Assembly: GCA_025084515.1 (NCBI GenBank)
Contig: JAJAGP010001977.1
Coordinates: forward strand, 75,001 to 139,000
DNA: 64,000 nt
Origin: Ancistrus triradiatus
Lineage: Eukaryota > Chordata > Actinopteri > Siluriformes > Loricariidae
Direction of reading: 5' to 3'
The position numbers and the translations under genes were made by a program. Below are positions 11,456 to 22,765 of the stretch, in pieces. The notes below the pieces were generated by a model that was not told where the DNA came from, did not search any database, and worked only from the letters and a program-made list of their open reading frames with translations. Every line of letters starts with the position of its first letter. Positions within the stretch are counted from its first letter, which is position 1.

Positions 11456-12945
11456 AACGCTTTGTTAATTGTCGGTTTTTTTTCTCGTTCTGTTTTACGT
11501 ATCGGTCAATCAAACGTTCTTTATTCCAATTCCTAAGTCTCCTGGAAACTGCGAATGCATTTTGATTAATTCATGCAGGCCTCAGATCTTCTGCACTTCT
11601 CCACATGGGCGGTGGAATTTAAGGGGAACCTCAAGAAAGCCTTCATTACTGATCATTGAGCGTGTAAAATGTTTAACATCGAGACGCTTCGATTAGGTTT
11701 CTGTGTGAAAGCTGCGTGAATAGATGGGTGCTAATAAATAAACCATTTATGCTCGCGCTGTGTATAAAACACCTGTAATGCCTGTGTTCTGTGTAAACTG
11801 GAATGCTTTGGAAAGTTTTAAATGGCTGGACACGGTTAGGATCTTCGTTTGTAAAATCTAAGTTTGTTTTTGGAGGCTTTTTTTGTGTTCAATAATGAAG
11901 TAAGATGTTCCTGACGCGCAGTGTGGATAAAATGTTTTTTGGCATTTATAATTCTTTGCTTGGCGTCAAACATTTACATCAGGTTCAAGTTTCGTCGTTT
12001 ACCCAAGGGGTGAATACAAAATGTGTCTCTTGAGTGTTTTCATCTAGACCCGTGTTCATAAATAAGCTGAGGGATTGCATTTACACCTGTGCCGTCGGAA
12101 GTTTATTTTAAGGTTTATTGCTGCATGTGGAAATCACGTTGTCTCTCCGGTGCTTGTTGAAGAATTAATAACATAACGCTGAGCACGTGTTCTTAATCAC
12201 ATCGAGCATTTACCTAACTCATTAGGCCTCATTAATAAGACTAATAAGACGATGTTCCTAATGTTGTCGCCGTGTTTTAATTACAGCCGAATATGCATTT
12301 CCCCTTACGTCCCTCGGCGTGTCCTAACGAGATCAAATTATGCATGTTCAGATGTTTCTTCTGTTATTCAAAGCAGACGCCGCAAATGATACAAAAATAT
12401 TCCTTTGTTCACCTTGTCACGAGCAATTTGAGTTTGAAATCCTGTCACCTTCAGAGCTTAGAAGCCTGATTTGGACGAGCATGGTGAGGATGTTTCTTCA
12501 CGTGTAAGCTGTCAAATGTACTGAGTATATAAAGACAGATTGTTGGTAAATAAATGTGTAATATAGTAATTTTATTTATAATTTAATATCAATCTAAATA
12601 AACTAATATGCTCCAGTGAGTAATAAATACATTCATTTGACCTAAGTAAGGAAATACACTATAGGCATCACACACATGTAACACACATGCCTTTAAAAAA
12701 TCGACACATTAAACCTTTAAACAAATGCGTGCTAACTTGTAATTAATCCATACCCCGTCCTTAAAAATAGGCCTAATACATTAAGCATCTTAATGCCAGG
12801 GATGGTGCGGACGCACTCAGAAATGTGTTTGTCCACACGCATGACATAACGTTGATGATGGAAGGCCGTTGTGAGGAACGTGTTGCAGTGTTAGTAAGGG
12901 ATCGCACACAGCCGGACTAATGTAAACAAGAGCGCATTCAGCAGC
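11454..12945. other. Unique AT-rich stretch, enhancer-like in texture
   Basis: No gene or repeat was seen. 12150-12480 is dense in homeodomain/POU-like motifs (TTAATAACAT, CTCATTAGGCCTCATTAATA, AATATGCATTTCC, AAATTATGCATG). It lies 3-4 kb beyond the 3' end of the POU gene. A conserved element is an inference from base texture only. Confidence 0.3.
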
Positions 12946-12948
12946 CGG

Positions 12949-12990
12949 GCCGAGTCGAGCCGAGCCGAGCCGAGCCGATCCGAGCCGAGC
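12949..12990. repeat. (CCGAG)n short tandem repeat
   Basis: Seven to eight slightly imperfect CCGAG units in otherwise AT-rich DNA form a small CpG-rich spot. It is directly followed by non-repetitive sequence (13000-13090) resembling a regulatory element. Confidence 0.9.
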
Positions 12991-13338
12991 TTAGCTACAC
13001 TCTGCACTCGCGCTTCATTAAAATTTCATACGCAGCGCTCGGCCAAGGTCTATTTATGAAAATGCGCTTTTCGCTCTGTAGAAAACACAAGCCAGTAAAG
13101 AAGCAGGAACGAGCAGGAATGTACATCTAAAAGCAAAAGTACGCCACATAGCTATAAAGGCCCGCTAAGACTTTCACTTTCCAGAGATGTTTTGCGAAAT
13201 AAACTTGGCAGTGATACTTTGAAAAATGTATTCACTCTTGGCGCTTATTGTCGATGACATTTTATCAATAATGCATAAAATTTATTTAAATATTAAAGTC
13301 TGAACCCACATCATATAAGGTATAGACTACCACTTGCT

Positions 13339-13340
<2 letters not shown>
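12991..13340. other. Unique sequence, possible regulatory element
   Basis: Contains ATTAAAATTTCATACGC, CTATTTATGAAAATGCGC and AATGCATAAAATTTATT, all octamer/POU-like or A/T-rich homeodomain motifs. No gene is present. Confidence 0.3.

Positions 13341-13406
<66 letters not shown>
13341..13406. repeat. (CT)n microsatellite
   Basis: About 33 CT units. Confidence 0.97.
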
Positions 13407-13409
<3 letters not shown>

Positions 13410-13660
13410 CAACAACCACAATATATATACTGAGTGCTCGCTTAATGGAAACTCGGCATCTGTCGTCCATTACATTCGGCTGAAATAGAGACAAAGCAGC
13501 ACTTGTTCTTCCCCGTGTGCCCGTGTGATTTATTAGTGAAATTCACTGTCACATCGATCGCAGCCATAAAGAAACTTGTGAGAACTTCTTCACCATCCCC
13601 ATTCCGTCTTTATGAACTGGTCTTGCAGTACATTTGCAGAGCGATTTTGAGGCAAGAATT

Positions 13661-13817
13661 TAAGTGGTGCAGGCGGTTAAGGTCTATTGACCAGATGGTT
13701 GAGGGTTCAAATCTCACAACTACCAACCGGACACTATTGGGCCCCTGATTAAGGTTCTCAGAGTGTATTGTATGATTGTATCCATTGTAAGTCGATCTAA
13801 ATAAATTTAAGTAAATA
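13661..13817 (+). mobile_element. Degenerate tRNA-derived SINE (family B)
   Basis: Box-A-like GGTGCAGGCGGTTAAGG and box-B-like GGTTCAAATCTC, followed by GATTAAGGTTCTCAGAGTGT and CATTGTAAGTCGATCT, in the same order as the 47171 copy. Confidence 0.6.
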
Positions 13818-14245
13818 GTGATTATAAGTAAACGAGTCTTGATAGCGGGACTAAAACATGAAACAAACTGCATAAAATGAAACCATAATAAAAGTTCTGC
13901 AACTGCAGCCTTGCTCTGATGCGTACATTTCGTTTTCCCGAGACTGTATGTAGGCTAATTATTTTAGATATTGAATTTAGATTTTCGGTACTGCAAGTAC
14001 ATCGGATATAATTTACAATTACTGATGACTGTGTTAAAGTGAGCTATGTAATATATACACCACAACTATTAAAGCGATTGCAATTTTGATCACTTTGAAT
14101 TGACGAAGCAAATTAGGAAGCTACTCTAAAACATAAAGTGATTAATACATACACACCTTTGGATATACTATATAAATTTACCCTAAATGGCTTTCCTTTC
14201 CATATGAGAGCTTATTTACGAAGAGCACAACAGTAAATGGGTGTG
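13818..14245. other. Non-coding, no gene recognised
   Basis: AT-rich, no repeats or coding signal. Confidence 0.4.
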
Positions 14246-14289
<44 letters not shown>

Positions 14290-14307
14290 CATCATCATCA
14301 TCATCAT
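14246..14307. repeat. (ATT)n then (ATC)n compound microsatellite
   Basis: About 15 ATT units change directly to six ATC units. Confidence 0.95.
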
Positions 14308-14588
14308 GAGTGATATTAGTAGTGGTTGCTGAAGTATCCAAGTTTCCTTAGGGGCTCTGACTAGTTGTACAACATGAGGATATCCTCTTCTTAACAAACA
14401 AACACAAATCAATACTATCATAACCGATCGTATTTATTATTCATTAATAATTGACTTTGCAGACCGAAAACCACTTGCTGAATGCCAGGGAGAGAATTCG
14501 GTAATTCAAGACCCACCAACCCAACGGCACGGTAGGAAATGAAGTACGGAAATGAATAAGCTATGAAGGGAGTAGAATGACCTGTTGC

Positions 14589-14590
<2 letters not shown>

Positions 14591-14637
<47 letters not shown>

Positions 14638-14724
14638 AAGTTGATTAAAGTCAGTTGTTATAGCATAGTTGTTATAGCATATAATATGCAGTGATGTCTG
14701 AGGAATTAAATTAAAAAAACAAAG

Positions 14725-14771
<47 letters not shown>

Positions 14772-14850
14772 GCGTTGTTTAGAGTCAAGTGTTATAGCAT
14801 GTTTACCAGTGATGTCTGAGGTATTAAATAAATAAATACAAACATAAATG

Positions 14851-14894
<44 letters not shown>
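14591..14894. repeat. Tandem duplication: unit of about 130 bases, each led by an (AAT)n array
   Basis: Three AAT arrays (14591-14635, 14728-14771, 14853-14894) separate two related spacers. Both spacers contain GTTATAGCAT, CAGTGATGTCTGAGG and an A-rich segment just before the next array. The arrangement is a segmental tandem duplication with the microsatellite at each junction, not three independent arrays. Confidence 0.85.
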
Positions 14895-15201
14895 GACAGA
14901 TAAAAGAAACAACTACCATAATGTCTATATCAAAATAATTTGGAGAAAAAAGAAACTCTGCTACAAGCAATGAGGTAAAACGTGCATGGTTTATTTGACT
15001 TTTCACAGACACATTTAAGCACACGTTCACAAATGAAAAATACGCGGACTTCAAAATAAATTAAGGTCAAATAAATAAGTAAATAAGACAAAAAATGAAT
15101 TATTTTTGAAATATAAATAATCAAAATGTTATCTCAACATTATCTACAAAGTGCAATGAATTTCTCAGAATGCAATGAATCCACGTCCGATCCACAGGCC
15201 C

Positions 15202-15251
<50 letters not shown>
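15202..15251. repeat. (AAT)n microsatellite
   Basis: About 16 AAT units. The flanks do not match the 14.6-kb spacers, so it is a separate array. Confidence 0.95.
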
Positions 15252-15583
15252 GGACAACATATATTAGGTGAAGGCCTTTGCGCCATCAGTATCTAACCAT
15301 TTGATTGTCAGAGCGTGTTGCAGAACTGAAATGAGGAGAGAACCTGCAGTGAAGTGAGTTGAGACAGACCACAATCTGCTTTTGTGCTTCAAACCAAGAC
15401 GTCAGATCGAAAGTCGCTAATTCTAGTGTATAGTTTCCAAAATGAGAAGGATGTGTAAGGGCAAGGTAATATGAGGTAGACACAGACTGGGAGCCTATTT
15501 ATGTGTGTATATATGCGTCCTCGTGGGCACGTGCCTCGGCCTGTGCGTTTTTTTTCTGCCTTTATCTCTCTCTGTCCGTCTCT
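15252..15583. other. Non-coding, distal 3' side of the POU gene
   Basis: No gene. It could contain additional 3' UTR if a more distal polyadenylation site is used. Confidence 0.3.
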
Positions 15584-15589
15584 TTTATT
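15584..15589 (-). terminator. Candidate polyadenylation signal (AATAAA) of the POU gene
   Basis: TTTATT on the plus strand reads AATAAA on the minus strand, about 445 bases beyond the stop codon. T-rich stretches between 15650 and 15850 give A-rich 3' UTR on the transcript. Alternative, more distal signals are possible. Confidence 0.4.
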
Positions 15590-16033
15590 GCGATGCATTC
15601 AAATGGGGACATTTCAAATCATAAAAGCACACTTAAACCATGCAATGGATGACAGCAGTTTTTTTTTAAACTTTTTGCTTTGTTTTTTCAAAAAGAAAAA
15701 TAAAAACGAAAAAAGGACGACGTGATCTTCACAAGAGGTGCCATGTATTCACAGTTATGTACACGAATCGATATAAAAGAGTTATTTACGAGAATATTCG
15801 TTATTATTCTATTTCCGTTTTTTGTACAATAATTGCAACTCGTTGATTATTTTCTTTTTTTCCTCTCAGAGCCGATCGATGTCTTCCCGAGTTTTTCCTT
15901 CTCTTCAGGTCGCCCTGGCATCGTTTTCGGGCATGCTCACATCACAGCAGGACGCAATCTGCCTCTGAGATCAGAACCGGCTCCGTGCTTTTTGGATGGG
16001 GCTCTGCTGTCCGTTCACAAGAGTACGCAATGT

Positions 16034-18407
16034 TCAGTGCGTCGCAGAAAACTTCATGCGCTTCTGTTTTTGCCGCTGATTGCAGAACCACACGCGCACC
16101 ACATTCTTTTTAAGGTCGAGCTTCTCGGCGATGGCTGCGATCTTCTCGGATGAGGGCCTCGGCTGCACGGCGAAGTAAGCCTCGAGCGAGCGCTTCTCGG
16201 GCGCCGCGATGGAGGTGCGCTTGCGCTTCTTGTCTCCGCCGCTGAAGATCTCGGGCTTCGCCATCTTTTCACGTTGCGCCCGCTCGGCTTCCTCCAGCCA
16301 AGCCTCCAGGATGGGCTTTAGAGCCACCATGTTGTTGTGCGAGAGCGTGAGAGACTCGAAGCGGCAGATAGTGCTCTGGCTCAGGCAGCCCACGCCCGGA
16401 ATCTTGAGATTGGCGAGCGCAGCTCCAACGTCCGCCTGGGTGACGCCGAGTTTGATACGGCGCTGCTTGAAGCGCTCAGCGAAGGCCTCGAGCTCGCGTG
16501 GGTCAGGCTCTGCGTCTCCAGAAACGAGGCTGGCGCTGGCGAGAGATGCGTGCGCGGCCAGAGCGTGGTGCGAGTGGTGCACGTTGACGGCCTGCGCGTG
16601 CGGGTGGTGATGGTGCTGAGCGTGGTTGATAGCCACAGCCATATGCGAGTGAGCGTGCGATGCCCCCGAGGCCACATCAGCGGCGGCCGGCATGCCTCCG
16701 AGAGAAATAGCAGGGGACAGGTGGTCAAGTAGGTCTCCTTCCAGGCCCTGCGCGGGCTGGTGGTGGTGGTGCGGGTGGTGAGCGTGGTGGTGGTGAGACG
16801 TGAGCACGGACGGATGGTGCAAGTGCGCCGGCGAGGACGTGGGCGTGCCGGTCATGCCTGTCATTGTGGTCATGGTGTGGTACGTGGCGTCCGGTTTGAA
16901 CGGGTGGCTCTTCTGTGTAACGATGTCCACGGCGGCCAGAGCCTCAGCTCTCTGCAGCAGCGTCTCATCGAATCCGGCGAAAATGTTGCCCTGTAGCTAC
17001 AAGAGACAGAAAGCGCGCGTTAGGAGCAGATTCGATTCCGTTTTGCGGCCCAGTTTTTGTTTCAAAGCTTGACGGTTTTTGTGGTTTAATATTTTGTAAA
17101 GTGTTTTATTTTTGTCTGGTAGGCTACACATGTATCTGAAGGACAAATAGCATTCACTTGCAATGAAGGCTACATCATTAGACAGACTGAGTTTTTTTTT
17201 TTTTTTGCTTTAATAAGCAGTGTGTGGAAAGAACCGTTTTTTGACTCTGTATTTCACTTGCACTGAACAACTGTGTGATTTTTCTGTTTCTTCTGTTGTC
17301 CCTATAACAACATAACAACAACGAAATCTAATTTAGACACAGTACTCAGAAAGTACAAAATATTCTTCGACTGAACACCATTAGATATTTTTGTTGTTTG
17401 CTTCATTCTCATGTTTTTTTTAAGAGAAAACAAATTAAAAAAAAGGGGTAGTGCGTGAAAGGCAACTTTTTAAGCCCCAGTGACTGAAACGTAATTCAAT
17501 AAAGTGTCATTCAGGAACCGAACACTGCAATAATTGTGATCCTTTTTGTTTGTTGTAAATTTTTTCAAAGTATTCATCTTTTTTTGCTAACAAAATTACC
17601 AGTACCTATAGACAAGAAAGTGGTGTAAAGACCACGTTTTTAATTCCAACCTGCGCATTCATTGAACTTTGATAACTGGATAAAATTAATTCAGTTATAC
17701 ACAATTGGATATAGCTATAGCCTAATATAAATAAAAACATATTTTTGCACATGAATGCACCCAACTTTTTAAGTGTGCTTTCTTTCGTTTTGACCACCCA
17801 AATCGAATCCTAAACTATTCAGTCATTTCCCTGCCAAGTCTACTTAGATCACCAACGTTTTAATCTTAAAATTGTTTTATACTAAGTATAAAAGCAAAGA
17901 TTCATCCTTCACAGAGTCACTTGAGACTTCATGCCACACGTAGTGTGTAGCTAGATCAGTCCTCACTTTAAATACAAAGAGCGCGGTATGTACTTCAAGT
18001 AGAAGAAAGCACACCAGAGATAGTGCAACAGACGTTATTCAGCTACTATGTTTGTAAAGAACATAACATGCTGATGTACTTTGTATTCAACCCTTTTTAT
18101 CATATATCACAGTTAAAAGCAAGTCCAGAACAAGTATATAGAGAGTCTATATACTTGTTCTGTAAGCTATTTTGTATTTGGAGTCTCATGCCGTGATGCC
18201 GGTGGAGTGGGTCATGTAGCTACACAAGTCAAGCTGCTGCCTTCATAAATGCCCGCACTACAGATTGAATTGAAGCTCGAGACTTACCGAGGGGGTGGGC
18301 AGACATGCCCTTCGGATTGCCTCTGAGCTGGAGTGCAGCGGTGTGTATTTAGGCTCGTGGAGGATCGGATGCATACTGAAAGGCTGCTTGCTGTTCATGG
18401 ACATCAT
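16034..18407 (-). CDS. pou4f1-like: POU class 4 (Brn3) homeodomain transcription factor, closest to POU4F1
   Basis: Two coding exons, 18407-18288 (40 codons) and 16996-16034 (320 codons plus stop), give about 360 residues. The donor is TCG|GTAAGT and the acceptor is TTGTAG|CTACAG, both phase 0. The start MMSMNSKQPF is the family start. The POU-IV box (residues 41-65, LQGNIFAGFDETLLQRAEAL) spans the splice junction and is followed by SHPFKPDATYHTM. His-rich tracts lie at about 108-119 and 154-184. The POU-specific domain is at about 203-277 and the homeodomain at about 296-355, with recognition helix VWFCNQRQKQKR. Brn3 proteins are nuclear regulators of sensory neurons, retinal ganglion cells and hair cells. 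FAVQPRPSSEK and RMKFSAT point to POU4F1. VDIVTQ and the middle region resemble other paralogs, so a fourth fish paralog is possible. GVGCLSQ has Cys where known paralogs have Ser. Exon 2 is CpG-rich. Confidence 0.93.
16997..18287 (-). other. Single intron of the POU gene
   Basis: 1291 bases at the position where vertebrate POU4 genes are split, just before the LQGNIF segment. It is AT-rich, with a T-rich minus-strand tract before the acceptor. It holds a perfect hairpin at 18126-18162 and no transposon. Confidence 0.9.
18126..18162. repeat. Perfect 17-bp inverted repeat with 3-base loop
   Basis: CAGAACAAGTATATAGA, then GAG, then its exact reverse complement. It lies in the POU intron about 125 bases on the exon-1 side of mid-distance, within 130 bases of the donor. 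It would form a hairpin in either strand's RNA. Confidence 0.95.
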
Positions 18408-18628
18408 GATTGCAGAAGTCAGAGAAGGTCTTTTCAAGTCTTCTTCCTTTCACTCCGTTTCTGCTCCGATACACCTCAAGACGAGAAAAAAAGAGTGGAA
18501 ATGTGATGGCAGGTTCACGTACGAGTCCTGCTTGGGACCTGAGAAAATACTCAAGCGTTTTCGAGAGGAACTATAACGTAACCAAACGCTGACTGTTGGC
18601 AGCACGGCCAGGTATTGACGCAGGAGGC

Positions 18629-18700
18629 TAAATATAAACGTGCCTTCGTGGTCACGCCCACACGACCCGCCTTTAAGAACTTTACTCTAATATGATTGGT
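18629..18700 (-). promoter_or_regulatory. Putative core promoter of the POU gene
   Basis: Read on the minus strand: CCAAT (18699-18695, in CCACCAATCAT), GGCGGG (18671-18666), then TTTATATTTA (about 18638-18629). The order and spacing fit a CCAAT/GC/TATA promoter. It would start transcription near 18600 and leave a 5' UTR of about 200 bases before the ATG at 18407. Not experimentally supported. Confidence 0.45.
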
Positions 18701-18954
18701 GGAATGGCGTTCGGGCACGCCCTATGACTCCTCTCTCTTTCGCTGTCCGGGATGCTGGAGTCCTCGCAATGAAGTGGGTGGAGATTCAAGGCCGCGCCCA
18801 CGCAGTGCTTTCGTTGGTGCTGAAATTGGCCTGAAACCACACAATATGGCAGGTGTGACGCGAAGAGATATTAAACACCCCTGTGCATGCAAAAATGTCA
18901 GTTATAATTTTCTAAAGCAAAGTGTGTTTAATGAACCATTGCTTGTCATCATTT
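18701..18954. other. Upstream flank of the POU gene
   Basis: Moderately GC-rich, unique. Possible proximal regulatory sequence. Confidence 0.35.
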
Positions 18955-19086
18955 CCCACCTCTGCCACAATACTGGTGGGTTCTTGAGCAGGGCCCTGAA
19001 CTCACTGTTGCTTGGACTGTAAGATTGTATCAGTTGTGAGTCGCTTTGGATAAGAGGTGTCTGCTAAATGACTAAGTGTAAATGTA
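18955..19086 (+). mobile_element. 5'-truncated SINE (family B) in the POU upstream region
   Basis: Retains CACCTCTGCCACAATACTGG, GGGTTCTTGAGCAGGGCCCT, GTCGCTTTGGATAAGAGGTG and TAAATGACTAAGTGTAAATG, corresponding to the 3' two-thirds of the 42733 copy. It lies about 250 bases upstream of the putative promoter. Confidence 0.75.
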
Positions 19087-20349
19087 GGTTGTTCCAGTCG
19101 TTAAGAGCAAAGGTTCACAAATGCTTAAATCTAAATGTATGGCTTAATAACAAGACCGCTCATATAGCTATTGATAGGCAGACAATAATCAATCAATCAA
19201 CCATGCGAATTTGGTACTGTCAATAATCAGTAGTGTTCCTTATTTTAAATCACTTGACTGAAATGTGACATGATCTGATTGTGGCAAGCCATAGACTTTC
19301 ATGCATGAATTAATTATTTGCCCTTTTACTTTGTGGCACACACCACAATATGGATTCCCAATTAGCGCATTAACACTCAAAATGGATAAGAGCACAATAA
19401 AATATTTATCATAAAACCACTGGTCAAACAAAGAAAATCCATCCATCAACTGACATATCAAGAGGCAGTCTTTCTTATGCATGGGATATTAATTGTTACA
19501 GTAAATTGTCAGTCCAGTAGTCAAGCAGAAGTCATAATACTGTCTCATAATGCTTTCACAACTCATTAAAACTCTTCCTTTTGAAAGTGTCAGCATATTG
19601 CTACAAAACTCTTCTCAATGTGCAGCGTTCCTATACACTGTATTATAAACAAAAGTTGGTCTATAGTATACATAAAACATTTGCCTTTTAAGACTGCCAA
19701 GTCTAGGAACTCTTCATAAGAATGGCTTAGTCCTCCAAAAGGCATATCTTTTAAAATTGTCCCTTCATAGAAAATGTAAATTGCTAACAGGATGTAGACC
19801 ATAGGTCATGTACACACATTTTTAAAGGGCAGAGTGTAAGGCAGGCCTTTTTTCGTGACGCACACAAGCTGTCTTGCTTTGGCTTGTATTGAGCCAGCAC
19901 AGTCATCACTCTAATTGGAGCTGAAACCCCAGACACTGACAATAGAAGCCTACAATGGAAGAGGGAGTCTCGGCGAGTGTGACTCGGAAACCCGAGCAGC
20001 GAGTGCTGCCTGTGACATTGTCCTCTCATGCCTGGCCCTCCACTAGGGTCTTGGCACCCACTCATTAAATATACAACAGCGGCATCACCTCTCCCCTGGC
20101 AACCACCAGCACTGGGGACTTCAATCACTGAGGAATGGACAGACTAAGGGTAGGGAAGAGAGACGGAGAAGTAGAATGACAGTAAACAGAGTGGTCTTAA
20201 ATACCAATAACTGTAACGTGCCTTCACATCCTTATCTAGGAATGTACTCAGTTCCAGTATCTGCCTCCTCCTCTTAACTCTGCCAGGCTGCCAGCATGAA
20301 GCTGTATACACTTGGGGAATTATATAATATTGGATGTTTCTTTGGTAGA
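19087..20349. other. Non-coding upstream region, possible regulatory island
   Basis: No gene. 19800-20130 is unique, higher in GC and free of repeats, in contrast to its surroundings. It is a candidate conserved non-coding element. Confidence 0.3.
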
Positions 20350-20351
20350 TA

Positions 20352-21610
20352 CAGTGGTGCTTGAAAGTTTTTGAAACCATTTTATAGTTACGCATAAATA
20401 TGATAGAAAACAACATCAGATTTTTAGTTATTGAGGAAAACAGTCTAATATTACATCTTTTTGAAATGATAGTTTCAGTTCAATTGAAGCTGAAATTAGA
20501 GTCAGGTGTTTTTAATCAATGGAATGACAATCGCTAAGAGTGGGCACGATGTTGTATTTAAAGAATAGGGATCTATCAAAGTCTGATCTTTGTGGACGCA
20601 TCTCATGGCATGAGTAGAGAAGTGTTCTGAGGACCACAGAAAAAAGAGCTGTTGATTCACACCAGGCTGGAAAAAATTACAAAACCATCTCTAAAGAGTT
20701 TGGACTTCACCAGTCTGCAGTCAAACAGAGTGTGTACAAATGGAGGAATGTCAAGACCATTGTTACCCTTCCCAGGAATGCCTGATCACCAAATATCATT
20801 CCAAGATCATTCCAAGTTGTGTGATATTCAGATAGCTTATGTTGGCTTATGTTAATGTTCATGACTACTACCATCAGGAGAAGACTGAACAACAATCGTG
20901 TGCAATGCAGAATTGCAAGGAGAAAGTCACTGCTCTCCAGAAAGAACATTGTCCATCTGAAGTTTGCTAAATATCATGTGGACAAGCAAGAAGGCTGTTG
21001 GAAAAGCGCACTGTGGATGAGGGAGAGCAAAATAGATTTTTGTATGCATGTGAGAAGTTCTAGTTCTGCAGAAATTAAAACACTACATTCCAGCATAAGA
21101 CCCTTATCCCATCTGTGAAACATGTTCCTGGTAGTATCATGGCTTGGGCATGTTTTGCTGCATCTGGGAAAGCCTGCCTTGCCATCACTGATGAACCAAT
21201 TAACTATTATGTCAGGCCATTTGTCCATGAACTGAATTTCAAGAACAAGAGGGTCATGCAGAAGGACAACAAACAGCCAGTTTTGACCTTAATTTACGCG
21301 AAATATTCTGAAAGAAAATGAAGCAAGAAGTTCATATGTAGAAACCCAAAAACATGCCAGAGTTGAAGCTGTTCTGTATGGCAGAGTGGGATAATCAACA
21401 GTGTGCAGGACTGGTTAACAGTTACTGGAAATGTTTCATTCCAGCTGTTAGACAAGATACTGAAGGTACTTTTTAACATACTTTTTCCACTCACAGATAT
21501 GTAACATTGGATCATTTCCCACAACAAATAAACAACTAATATAATAAAATATAACAAATATAACATATTTAACTCAGTTGTTTGACTGGGTTCTCTTTGT
21601 CTACATTTAG
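20352..21610 (+). mobile_element. Decayed Tc1-like transposon, right terminus lost
   Basis: The left terminus CAGTGGTGCTTGAAAG follows TA at 20350-20351 and matches the termini of the element at 25867-27404. The transposase is in pieces: a helix-turn-helix relic near 20655-20760 (KITKPSLKSLDF), a middle segment at 20870-21030, and ACFAASGKACLAITDEP near 21150. Multiple stops and frameshifts interrupt it. The right arm ends at TGGGTTCTCTTTGTCTAC without the outer repeat. Confidence 0.85.
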
Positions 21611-22490
21611 AAAAATTGGAAATGATATTCAATAAGAACATTGGTACACTCTTTCAACTAGCACCCTAATGGGTTTGCATGGCGTTACTAGGATATCATC
21701 TAAAATACTATGATGCAACCAAAATCAACATGAAAGAAAGACAGCTGTGAATGAAACAACTTTCTATCTGCCTTTTACATTAAATATAGTTATTATTTTG
21801 ACTAATGCTATAGTATCAGTGTACATAGATACACTGTCGAAAAATCCAGTGGTGCATCTATCCACAGGAAGAGGTGTTATTTATATCAGAGTGTCTAGCT
21901 GTACTAAGTGGAAATAGCACTAACCACACCTGGTAAATCATGTGACTAGGGTTAGTGTATAGTTATAGCTATACTACTTCCTTTTCACCCTTTGTGTAAA
22001 GAGAATGAAGTTACTATGTACACTTAGTAGAAATAGTATGGTGCTGGTATTTACTGAGTGTACATAGCATGTGCATATTTATATATACAGTATTTCAAAT
22101 TGCATTTCCTTTTTTTTTGAGTAAGATAATACATAATTTACAAATAGACAGTCGGAAAATTTCAATAATAGGTTGCAGTGTTCAGTACTGACAAACTTAC
22201 TGCAGAATAATATCACTCTTTGCATTAATAGTCAAAAATATTTATCATAAGATTTCTTTTTGGTTTATTTTAAAAACAGTATCTGCAAGAGTAAAATATA
22301 TTCTCAGTTGACATTGCTGAAGGCTAATGATGAAAAATAAGCTGAAATGGAACTGGTGATTATAACAGTGCACATAAGGACCCTGTCTAGTGTTTTTTGC
22401 AGAAGTAGAGCCTGTATACGACCACTCAACCCAACTATTAACAGAAGCAGCATTCTAACATTGAAAAGCAAGGAAATTAATTACAATTCT
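21611..22490. other. Non-coding, no gene recognised
   Basis: AT-rich, unique as far as can be seen. Confidence 0.4.
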
Positions 22491-22492
22491 TC

Positions 22493-22765
22493 TGGAATAT
22501 AAATGAAGCCAAATCTCACTTCAATCACTCAATCACTCCACATACCCACTTAGTCTAATTCAGGGATGCTGGGAGTCTACCTGGCAGGACGCAAGGCGTG
22601 ATCCAACCCTGGACAGGGTGCCAGTCCCATTGCAGTACACACACACACACATGACGTAAGGCATGTCTTTGCACTGTGACAGGAAACCGGAGTACTCAGA
22701 GTACACCCACACTGACAAAGGGAGTTATGACAACTCCACAAAGGCAGCAGCCATGGCATATATCA
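22493..22765 (-). mobile_element. tRNA-derived SINE (family A), tRNA head lost
   Basis: Minus-oriented blocks match the 4410-5030 copy: AACCCTGGACAGGGTGCCAG, CACACACACATGAC, GACAGGAAACCGGAGTACTC and GAGTACACCCACAC. Confidence 0.65.

Noticed and set aside
11253..11513. Open frames made of IYIYIY and HTHTHT runs
   Set aside because: Direct translation of AT and GT microsatellites, not proteins.
14706..15054. Poly-Leu and poly-Ile open frames
   Set aside because: Translation of the AAT arrays.
14591..15251. CRISPR-like array of repeats and spacers
   Set aside because: The repeats are trinucleotide microsatellites in a vertebrate genome and the spacers are duplicated, not unique.
16209..16732. 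Long open frames on the plus strand and in other minus frames over the POU exon
   Set aside because: They are shadows of the GC-rich POU coding exon. Low-complexity Arg/Ser/Val content and no domains.
18126..18162. microRNA precursor
   Set aside because: Stem of 17 bp with a 3-base loop is too short and too perfect for a typical pre-miRNA.
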